NCBI RefSeq assembly: GCF_007994735.1
Contig: NZ_VOIL01000001.1
Coordinates: forward strand, 2,232,001 to 2,296,000
Reading direction: 5' to 3'
Length of the DNA: 64,000 nucleotides
DNA from: Nesterenkonia populi
GTDB lineage: Bacteria; Actinomycetota; Actinomycetes; Actinomycetales; Micrococcaceae
In this document: positions 54,459-64,000 of the stretch, piece by piece
Layout of the letters: each line of letters starts with the position of its first letter
Position numbering within the stretch: the first letter of the stretch is position 1
Notes under the pieces: model-generated
The model's input: only the letters and a program-made list of their open reading frames with translations
What the model was told of the DNA's origin: nothing
Database searches by the model: none
Position numbers and translations under genes: made by a program

Positions 54459-55970
54459 TCACCCTGTTTCGGAGGCGTCTTCGCCCCGCCTCGAGCGCCT
54501 CGAGATCAGGTGGACGACGCCCCCGGTGAGCATCAGCACCACCAGCAGGCCGCCGATGCCCAGGGCCACCGGGCCGGCCCAGTCCTGGGCGCCTCGCACC
54601 TCAGCGGCCTGCGGCATGTCCCGCGGCTCGCCTTCGGGCCCTGCCTCCACGCCGGCTTCCTCCGGAATGTCCTCGTGGGCGTCGGCGCCGTCGTCGTCGG
54701 CCCTGCGGTGGACCCGGATCCAGTCCTCCAGGGTCGGGTAGTCGTCCGGGCTGAACTCGGGCACGCTGCCGCTGACGGCCTCAGCAGCGTTCAGCACTCC
54801 GTGCCCGTACTCCGGGTCCACCCCGCTGGAGCCCTCTGAGTCCGCGGTGGAGACCAGACGGTGCTTGACCTCCCGGGCGGAGAGGTCCGGGTGCGCGGCC
54901 ATCACCAGGGCGGCCGCGCCGGAGACGATCGGGGCGGCGCCGGAGGTTCCCTCCCACCGGGCGTAGCCGCCGTCGGGCATCGCGCCGACCAGCGGCTCGG
55001 AGGCTGCGGCGAGGTCGACAGCGATCCCCTGCGAGGATGAGTCCTCGCTGATGCTGCGGCCCTCGTCCACTCCGGCGACGGTGAGGACGCCGGGGATGGT
55101 CGCGGGGGCTCCGACGCTGAAGTGCCCGGCAGCCCGGTTCCCTGCCGCGGCGACCACCAGCACGTCCTGCTCCTCGGCGTGGAGGAAGGCCTCGTCCCAG
55201 GACTCGGGCCAGTCCTGCACCCCGGAGCCGATGGACATGTTGATGATGTCCGCGCCCTGGTCCACCGCCCAGGTCACAGCCTCAGCGATCTGCTCCTCGG
55301 TGCCGGGGCCGTACGGGTTGGGATCCTCCAGCACCAAAGAGGCGGAGAGGATGTCCGCACCGGGCGCCACACCGATCACCCCGGCTCCGCGCGGGTCGGT
55401 CTCATCCTCGTCGTCCTCGTCCTCATCCGGCTCGGCGAGCTCCTCATCGTCCAGGGGGAACTCACGGGTCTCGTAGAACTCGTCCAGGGCGTCCTGGTCG
55501 ATCTCGTCCTCCCACTCGTCCCCGTAGGCGTCCTCCAGGTCAGCCTCGAAGCTCTCGAACCAGTCGTCCCATTCCTCATCGTCCATCTCATCGAAGAGAT
55601 CCTCGCTGACCGCGCCCTGGTCCGGGTCGGTGCCGCGGCCCGCGGCCAATGAGGCGACCAGGGTGCCGTGCTCGGTGGCGGCCTGCTCCACGGGCGTGCC
55701 GGATGAGCTCCCCCCGCCGGAGAAGTCAGTGCCGCCGACCACGGCACTCTCCAGGGTGGGGTGGTCCCCGTCGATTCCGGTGTCGATGACGGCGATCGTC
55801 ACTCCCTCCCCCTCGGTGGTCTCCCAGGCGTCGGTGACGCCGTAGTCATCCAGCCAGAACTGCATCTCCCGGTGCAGCTCCGCCTGGGCGGGCGCGGCTG
55901 CCAGCGGCAGGGTCAGCGCCGCCGCCGCGGTGAGGCCCAGCAGACGGGCAGGGGTACGACGTCGGCTCAT
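54459..55970 (-). CDS. Mycosin-like secreted S8 serine protease with acidic insertion
   Basis: A 503-residue subtilase: signal peptide at 1-30 (Ala-rich, APAQA cleavage), catalytic Asp63 in VIDTGIDGDH, His101 in EHGTLVA, Asn278 in AAAGNRA and Ser343 in GTSGAAP, a C-terminal membrane anchor at about 466-490 and a basic tail. This is the mycosin topology. Residues about 121-194 are an insertion with roughly half Asp/Glu, absent from a minimal subtilase. No type VII secretion genes are nearby. It overlaps the ppx stop by 4 nt (ATGA). Confidence 0.92.
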   Translation of the reverse strand: MSRRRTPARLLGLTAAAALTLPLAAAPAQAELHREMQFWLDDYGVTDAWETTEGEGVTIAVIDTGIDGDHPTLESAVVGGTDFSGGGSSSGTPVEQAATEHGTLVASLAAGRGTDPDQGAVSEDLFDEMDDEEWDDWFESFEADLEDAYGDEWEDEIDQDALDEFYETREFPLDDEELAEPDEDEDDEDETDPRGAGVIGVAPGADILSASLVLEDPNPYGPGTEEQIAEAVTWAVDQGADIINMSIGSGVQDWPESWDEAFLHAEEQDVLVVAAAGNRAAGHFSVGAPATIPGVLTVAGVDEGRSISEDSSSQGIAVDLAAASEPLVGAMPDGGYARWEGTSGAAPIVSGAAALVMAAHPDLSAREVKHRLVSTADSEGSSGVDPEYGHGVLNAAEAVSGSVPEFSPDDYPTLEDWIRVHRRADDDGADAHEDIPEEAGVEAGPEGEPRDMPQAAEVRGAQDWAGPVALGIGGLLVVLMLTGGVVHLISRRSRRGEDASETG

Positions 55971-56983
55971 GGGGCAGTCTCCGTTCCTTGCGTCCCCACG
56001 ACGGACAGGGCGATGCCGTCGAGGATGTCGTGCTCACTGGTCACCGCTGAGGCCACCGCTCCGTCGGTGGTCTCAGCCAGATGCTCGAGAATGGCGGCCC
56101 AGATCAGGGAGCCGGCGCCGATGACGTCCACCCGACCGGGATGCATGAAGCCCAGCTGAGCCCGTGTGCTGCGGTCGGCATGGAGCAGGTCCTCGGCGGC
56201 CTCGATCACGGCACGCACCGGCAGTCGTGCCCCGTTGATCCGGGCAGGGTCATACTCCGTCAGGCTCAGTGCGTGGGCGGTGATCGTGGTGACCGTCCCA
56301 GCGACGCCCACCACCGCACGGGTCTCCTCCAGCGGGAGGCTCAGCCCGTCGAGGATCCTGCGGACCTCAGCCCGGGCGGCGTCGATCTCGGCCTGCTCGG
56401 GCGGGTCCGAATGCAGGTGCCGCTCGGTGAAGCGGACGCACCCCATGTTCGTGGAGACGGAGTGCTCCGCGCCGGCGGCGGTGCCGAGCACGAACTCGGT
56501 GGACCCCCCGCCGAGGTCCACCACCAGCACCTTTCCGTCGGGGCGGTCCGCCAGCAGCGCCTCCCAGTCCAGCACCCCGGCAGCGCCGGCGAAGGAGAGG
56601 CTGGCCTCCTCATTGCCGTCGATCACCTCAGGTCCGGCGAAATCCGGGGCGACGGCGCGCAGCCGCTCAGTCACCCCGGTGAGGAGCTCCTCCCGGTTGG
56701 AGACGTCCCGGCTCGCCGACGTCGCGACGAACCGTACGCGCTCGGCGCCGTGGCGGGCGATGCGTGCGGCGTAGTCGTCCACCGCGGCGAAGGTCCGCTC
56801 CAGGGCTGCGGAGGAGAACTCACCGGTGGTGTCCACGCCCTCCCCCAGCCGCACCACGGTCATCATGCGCTCCACGTCCGTGAGCGCGCCGGAGTCGTCG
56901 ATGTCAGCGATCAGCAGACGGATCGAGTTGGTGCCGCAGTCGATCGCCGCCGCGCGCTGAACCTCATTCGGCGCCACTGTCAC
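55967..56983 (-). CDS. ppx: Exopolyphosphatase / pppGpp phosphohydrolase
   Basis: A 338-residue Ppx/GppA member of the sugar-kinase/Hsp70 fold: AAIDCGTNSIRLLIAD near residue 11, VDLGGGSTEFVLG near 148 and GVAGTVTTITA near 225. Actinobacteria carry two short Ppx paralogues; the split of polyphosphate and pppGpp activity cannot be told. The GTG start overlaps the DUF501 stop by 4 nt. Confidence 0.94.
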   Translation of the reverse strand: MTVAPNEVQRAAAIDCGTNSIRLLIADIDDSGALTDVERMMTVVRLGEGVDTTGEFSSAALERTFAAVDDYAARIARHGAERVRFVATSASRDVSNREELLTGVTERLRAVAPDFAGPEVIDGNEEASLSFAGAAGVLDWEALLADRPDGKVLVVDLGGGSTEFVLGTAAGAEHSVSTNMGCVRFTERHLHSDPPEQAEIDAARAEVRRILDGLSLPLEETRAVVGVAGTVTTITAHALSLTEYDPARINGARLPVRAVIEAAEDLLHADRSTRAQLGFMHPGRVDVIGAGSLIWAAILEHLAETTDGAVASAVTSEHDILDGIALSVVGTQGTETAP

Positions 56984-57594
56984 TCTCCGTCCTTGATCTT
57001 CAGCCGCTTCACGTGGCGGGAGAGATCCTTGGTGGGGACCTCGGCGTCGTGGTCCCAGGCCTGCCGGCAGGTGCATGCCTGACGGGACCAGTCCTCGCTG
57101 ATCCGCTCCAGGGTCTCGTCGCCGATCGGGTTGGTGCCCGGCCCGGCCGCCAGGGCATGCCCGGCATGGACGTGCAGGCACTTCACCCGCGGCTGCGGCA
57201 TCCCGCCCGCGCTCACGCCCTCAATCTCCCATACCGGGTCCAGGCCGGCCAGGGTGCGAATCCGCTCCCGCTCCGCCAGATACGCCTCATGGGCGGCGCG
57301 GTAGGCCGCGGCCAGCTCCGCGTCATTCTCCAGGCGCTCGGTCATCTCTGCCATCGCACCGGCCGCCTCCAGCCGCGAGACCGCCGCGGTGATCGTCGGG
57401 TGGGTGAGATAGAAGGTGGTGGGGAACGGGATCCCGTTCGACAGCCGCGGTGCGGTGGTGGCCACCAGAGGGTTCCCGCAGCGGCATCGGGCGCCGATCT
57501 CCACGACGTCGCGCACAGGCCGCCCCAGCTGCAGGCTCAGGGTGCTGAGGTCCTCAGCAGTGGGTGTCTTGGGATCAGGCGCGTTCTCAGTCAC
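56980..57594 (-). CDS. DUF501 protein
   Basis: A 204-residue protein of unknown function, typically between ftsB and ppx in actinobacteria. It has a Cys pair in EIGARCRCGNPLV near 34, PTTFYLTHP near 58, VKCLHVHAGHALA near 136 and a C-terminal CTCRQAW near 178; the Cys and His suggest a metal site. The start is GTG. Confidence 0.92.
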   Translation of the reverse strand: MTENAPDPKTPTAEDLSTLSLQLGRPVRDVVEIGARCRCGNPLVATTAPRLSNGIPFPTTFYLTHPTITAAVSRLEAAGAMAEMTERLENDAELAAAYRAAHEAYLAERERIRTLAGLDPVWEIEGVSAGGMPQPRVKCLHVHAGHALAAGPGTNPIGDETLERISEDWSRQACTCRQAWDHDAEVPTKDLSRHVKRLKIKDGE

Positions 57595-57631
57595 AGCGAT
57601 CCAGGGTACCGGTGATCCGGCGCGGCAAGAC

Positions 57632-58294
<663 letters not shown>

Positions 58295-58359
58295 GGGGAA
58301 GGTCCTCGCGGTGCTGCTCGATGGGGAAGGCTGTGATCAGCGTAAAGGCGCCGCAGTAT

Positions 58360-58400
58360 GAGCAGACCCTCTGACACGCCAAGCGTCAGAGGGTCTGCTC
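58360..58400 (-). terminator. Terminator of eno
   Basis: A perfect 16-bp stem (GAGCAGACCCTCTGAC and its complement) around a 9-nt loop, about 97 nt after the eno stop and 66 nt before the ftsB start. Confidence 0.8.
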
Positions 58401-58496
58401 ATCAGCGCAGAGCCAGCGGGCCCTCAGGCGTACAGTCCGGCGCCTACCCACTCGGCCGAGGGGCGTGCGGGACATGCGTGTGCCGTCGGGACCAGC

Positions 58497-60169
<1,673 letters not shown>

Positions 60170-60171
60170 GC

Positions 60172-61314
60172 CTACTGCCAGGCCTCCAGGATGAACGCCG
60201 AGAGAGCCTCGCGCTCCTCGTAGCCGAGGAAGCTGGCCTCCAGGGCGTTGATCTGGAAGTCGGCGAGCTCGGCCAGCCCGTAGTCGAAGGCCTCCGCGAC
60301 CGCTGCCAGCTCACCGGAGAGGGTGACGCCGGAGACGAGCCGGTTGTCGGTGTTCACGCCGACGTTGAAGCCCAGCTGGTAGAGCATGTCGAAGGGGTGC
60401 TCGACCATGCTGCTCTCCTCCCGGCCGGTGAGCGCGGTGACCGCACCGGTCTGCAGGTTGGAGGTGGGGCTGGTCTCGAGGTGGACCTGGCGGTCGCGGA
60501 CCCAGCGGGCAGTGTCGCCGAGGGATACTTCAACAAGCTGCTCGTCGCCGTCCTCGGCGTCCTTCGAGCGGGAGTCCACGCCTTCGGTGAGGCTGATGTC
60601 CTCGGCGATGCGGATGCCGTGGCCGAGGCGGCGGGCCCGGCCTGAGACCAGGGCGTCGCTGATGGAGTCGACCCCCGCGGCCTCGCCGGCGTGCACGGTG
60701 GTGGGGAGCATGTTCTCCGCGAGGGTCGTGAAGGCGGCTTCGAAGCGCTTGGGCAGGAACCCGTCCTCCGGCCCGGCGATGTCGAAGCCGACGACGCCGC
60801 GCTCACGGTGGCGCAGGGCGAGCTGAGCGATCTCGTCGGCGTTGTCGTTCATGCGCATCGCGCAGAGCAGCTGCCCGATGACGATGATGCCGTCCTTGTC
60901 GGCGACCGACTCCACGCCGTCGTTCAGGCCTGCCTGGACAGCCTCCACGGCCTCGTCGAGGCTCAGGCCGCCCTGGACATGCTGCTCAGGGGCCCAGCGG
61001 ACCTCCGCGTAGACGATGCCGTCGGCGGCGAGGTCCTCCACGTACTCACGGGCCACCCGGCGCAGGTTCTCGGCCGACTGCATCACGGCGGTGGTGTGCG
61101 CGAAGGCCTCCAGGTACTTCACCAGGTCGCCGGAGTCGGCGTTGGCGCGGAAGGTCTCGGCAAGCTCCTCCGGATCAGCGGTGGGCAGCTCGTGGCCGAC
61201 CTGCCCGGCCAGCTCAATCAGGCTGGACGGCCGCAGGGAGCCGTCCAGGTGGTCATGCAGGGAGACCTTGGGGAGGTCGCGGATCTGGGTCTCGAGGCTC
61301 GTTGTCATCGCCAT
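60172..61314 (-). CDS. add: Adenosine deaminase
   Basis: Deaminates adenosine to inosine in purine salvage. The 380 residues have the zinc motif SLHDHLDGSLRP near 18, EVRWAPEQH near 102, the third His in TVHAGEAAG near 208, RLGHGIRIAED near 228 and the zinc Asp in NTDNRLVSG near 320, the actinobacterial form. An in-frame ATG two codons on is an alternative start. Followed by mazG at 2 bp. Confidence 0.96.
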   Translation of the reverse strand: MAMTTSLETQIRDLPKVSLHDHLDGSLRPSSLIELAGQVGHELPTADPEELAETFRANADSGDLVKYLEAFAHTTAVMQSAENLRRVAREYVEDLAADGIVYAEVRWAPEQHVQGGLSLDEAVEAVQAGLNDGVESVADKDGIIVIGQLLCAMRMNDNADEIAQLALRHRERGVVGFDIAGPEDGFLPKRFEAAFTTLAENMLPTTVHAGEAAGVDSISDALVSGRARRLGHGIRIAEDISLTEGVDSRSKDAEDGDEQLVEVSLGDTARWVRDRQVHLETSPTSNLQTGAVTALTGREESSMVEHPFDMLYQLGFNVGVNTDNRLVSGVTLSGELAAVAEAFDYGLAELADFQINALEASFLGYEEREALSAFILEAWQ

Positions 61315-61323
61315 GCCCTCAGC

Positions 61324-62052
61324 CTACCGGTGTGCGGGTCCGTCCTCGTCGTCCTGGTGGCGGCGCAGCCGCACCGGAGGCGGGATATCGATGGCTGAGG
61401 TGTCCTGGTATCCCTCCGGGTCCAGATGCACGCCTCGGCTGTCCAGCCACCGGGTGACGACGGCGAAGATCCGCTCACAGACCAGGCCGACGACGATCGC
61501 GAAGACGATCCCGACTGCCATCGCCAGCAGCATGTGCCCGAAGATCGCCTCCCCCACCGCGCCCAGGGTGACCAGCCAGGAGGCCCAGACCAGGGAGGCG
61601 GCGGCGTCGATCAGCAGGAACCTCGGCAGCGAGTAGCGGGTGGAGCCGGCCACAAAGTTGATGCCGACCCGGGCCCCGGGGATGAAGCGGCCCACAAAGA
61701 TGACCGGAACACCGCGCTTGTCCAGGCCGTGGCGGGCCCAGGCCAGGGTGCGCTGCATCGTCGGCCGCCGCATCCAGCGGAACCGCTCGGTGCCGATGGC
61801 CCGACCCAGCCGGTAGGCGATGAAGTCGCCGAGCACCGCCGCGGCCCCGGCGGTGAGGATCACCCAGGGCCACCAGGGGGTGCCGGGCTCGTCCTGCACC
61901 GAGCCGAGCGCAATGATCAGCGAGTCCGAGGGCAGAGGCGGGAAGAACCCGTTGACGGTGACGAACCCGAAGAGCCCGAGCAGCGTCCACCAGCCTGCGG
62001 CGGCGTCGACCACCCAGTCCTGGAGGACGTCGAGGAGCTCAAGGATTCCCAC
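61324..62052 (-). CDS. DedA family membrane protein
   Basis: A 242-residue membrane protein of the DedA/SNARE-associated family with about five or six hydrophobic segments: FPPLPSDSLIIALGS near residue 36, GDFIAYRLGRAIG near 74 and GRFIPGARVGINFVAGSTRY near 122, which holds the conserved Gly-Arg-x-x-Pro. Members are thought to flip membrane lipids such as undecaprenyl phosphate. It starts with GTG between deoA and add. Confidence 0.92.
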   Translation of the reverse strand: MGILELLDVLQDWVVDAAAGWWTLLGLFGFVTVNGFFPPLPSDSLIIALGSVQDEPGTPWWPWVILTAGAAAVLGDFIAYRLGRAIGTERFRWMRRPTMQRTLAWARHGLDKRGVPVIFVGRFIPGARVGINFVAGSTRYSLPRFLLIDAAASLVWASWLVTLGAVGEAIFGHMLLAMAVGIVFAIVVGLVCERIFAVVTRWLDSRGVHLDPEGYQDTSAIDIPPPVRLRRHQDDEDGPAHR

Positions 62053-62066
62053 CGGTCAGCCCTGCC

Positions 62067-63376
<1,310 letters not shown>

Positions 63377-63380
<4 letters not shown>

Positions 63381-63775
63381 TGGGGTGCCTCCAAGTCTGC
63401 GGGGCCGAACGCCTGGGGCAGGACCTGCTCCCAGTCGCGGACGCCCAAGGGTGTGAGGATGCGGAAGCCCGGGGCGGCGAACTCGTGGAGGAGCTGCCGG
63501 CACCGGCCGCAGGGCATGATGGTCTCGCCGGCGCCGTTCACACAGGCGAAGGCCACAATCCTACCGCCGCCGGTGAGCTGCAGCTGGCCCACCAGGGCGC
63601 ATTCGGCGCAGAGCCCGACGCCGTAGCTGGCGTTCTCCACATTGCAGCCGGTGATGACCCGCCCGCCGTCGGTCAGGGCGGCGGCTCCCACGGGGTAGCC
63701 GGAGTAAGGGGCGTAGGCGGCGGCCATCGCCTGACGGGCGGCCTGCGTGAGCGCGTCGAAGTCCGGCTCAGCCAT
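63377..63775 (-). CDS. cdd: Cytidine deaminase
   Basis: Deaminates cytidine and deoxycytidine to uridines. The 132-residue tetrameric type has the zinc site CAECALV near residue 56 and PCGRCRQLL near 88, with GCNVENASYG near 43. It overlaps both neighbours: the amidohydrolase stop by 8 nt (ATGGCTGA) and deoA by 4 nt. Confidence 0.97.
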
Positions 63776-64000
63776 CGGCGGCCTCGGCTCTCGTCAGCTC
63801 GTCCGCGCAGACCTGGGCCACCCCGGCCATCACGCTGAGCCCCGCGCGGATGGCCCGCTCGTCCGGGGCGTAGTCACCGCGGTGGAGGTCGTAGAGCTCG
63901 CCCTCAGGGGTCATGGTGCCCAGGCGGAACATGGAGCCGGGAATCTCCTGGGTCATCCATCCGAAGTCCTCCCCGCCCATCGACTGCTCGGCCAGGGTCA
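63768..64000 (-). CDS. M20 family amidohydrolase/peptidase (5' part outside window)
   Basis: The last 77 residues of a zinc amidohydrolase: LAEQSMGGEDFGWMTQEIPG holds the conserved GEDF metal/substrate segment, followed by GSMFRLGTMTP and the closing helix. This resembles AmiA/HipO/AbgB-type M20D amidohydrolases. It lies upstream of cdd in the same operon. Substrate unknown. Confidence 0.85.
   Translation of the reverse strand, partial: TLAEQSMGGEDFGWMTQEIPGSMFRLGTMTPEGELYDLHRGDYAPDERAIRAGLSVMAGVAQVCADELTRAEAADG

Noticed and set aside
54459..55970. Part of a type VII secretion locus because of the mycosin-like protein
   Set aside because: No EccB, EccC, EccD or WXG100 gene is within the window; neighbours are ppx and ndh.

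Overview
The window is a high-GC actinobacterial chromosome segment. Synteny and gene content (mca, DUF4307 and greA together; a type II NADH dehydrogenase next to a mycosin-like protease; eno, ftsB, DUF501 and ppx in a row; HGxxPAAW and Trp-associated membrane proteins inside a trp operon) point to Micrococcales. Acidic insertions and an Asp-rich tail would fit a mildly halophilic Micrococcaceae such as Nesterenkonia, but the genus is inference. No phage, transposase, integrase or CRISPR array was recognised; this is mostly core chromosome with a few accessory islets.

Region 1 (1-20.4 kb, all minus strand) is a long biosynthetic block. Read in the direction of transcription it runs: FMN riboswitch, ribD, a ribE-ribB-ribA fusion, ribH, hisE, hisG, hisF, hisI, trpE, Trp-associated membrane protein, HGxxPAAW protein, trpC, trpB, trpA, lgt, gltB, gltD and a pyruvate kinase cut by the window edge. 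Most junctions overlap or nearly touch. The riboflavin genes use two TTG starts, and the three central riboflavin enzymes sit on one polypeptide. Upstream lies a four-gene tRNA cluster (Gly, Cys, Val, Gly) ending in a strong hairpin just before the riboswitch.

Region 2 (21-33.6 kb) is the most accessory part. It holds an orphan PD-(D/E)XK nuclease-like protein; a TetR regulator with a two-gene ABC exporter and an inverted-repeat operator; a BenE-type transporter divergent from an XRE-cupin regulator with a palindromic site between them; a TM2-like protein; a NarL-type two-component pair whose divergent start codons overlap in an 11-bp palindrome, next to a membrane fatty-acid desaturase; an unrecognised protein; and an apparently cytoplasmic subtilase, frameshifted in a G6 tract, followed 9 bp later by a small protein resembling a free-standing protease propeptide/inhibitor. 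The subtilase pair is my best candidate for something under-described.

Region 3 (33.6-52.9 kb) carries housekeeping genes in mixed orientation: glpX, DUF4245, carbonic anhydrase, thioesterase, prepilin peptidase, NUDIX, fumC, rhomboid, PhoH-like ATPase, cis-prenyltransferase, hemolysin III, YyaL-type thioredoxin protein, mca, DUF4307, greA, ilvA, AI-2E-family permease, YccA and an aldo/keto reductase. Many start codons lie 5-8 nt after a TANNNT hexamer, suggesting leaderless transcripts.

Region 4 (52.9-64 kb, minus strand) holds a Leu(UAA)-anticodon tRNA with an unexpectedly short variable loop, ndh, a mycosin-like protease with an acidic insertion, ppx, DUF501, ftsB with a hexanucleotide microsatellite, eno, mazG, and a nucleoside-salvage operon (add, DedA, deoA, cdd) led by an M20 amidohydrolase cut by the window end.
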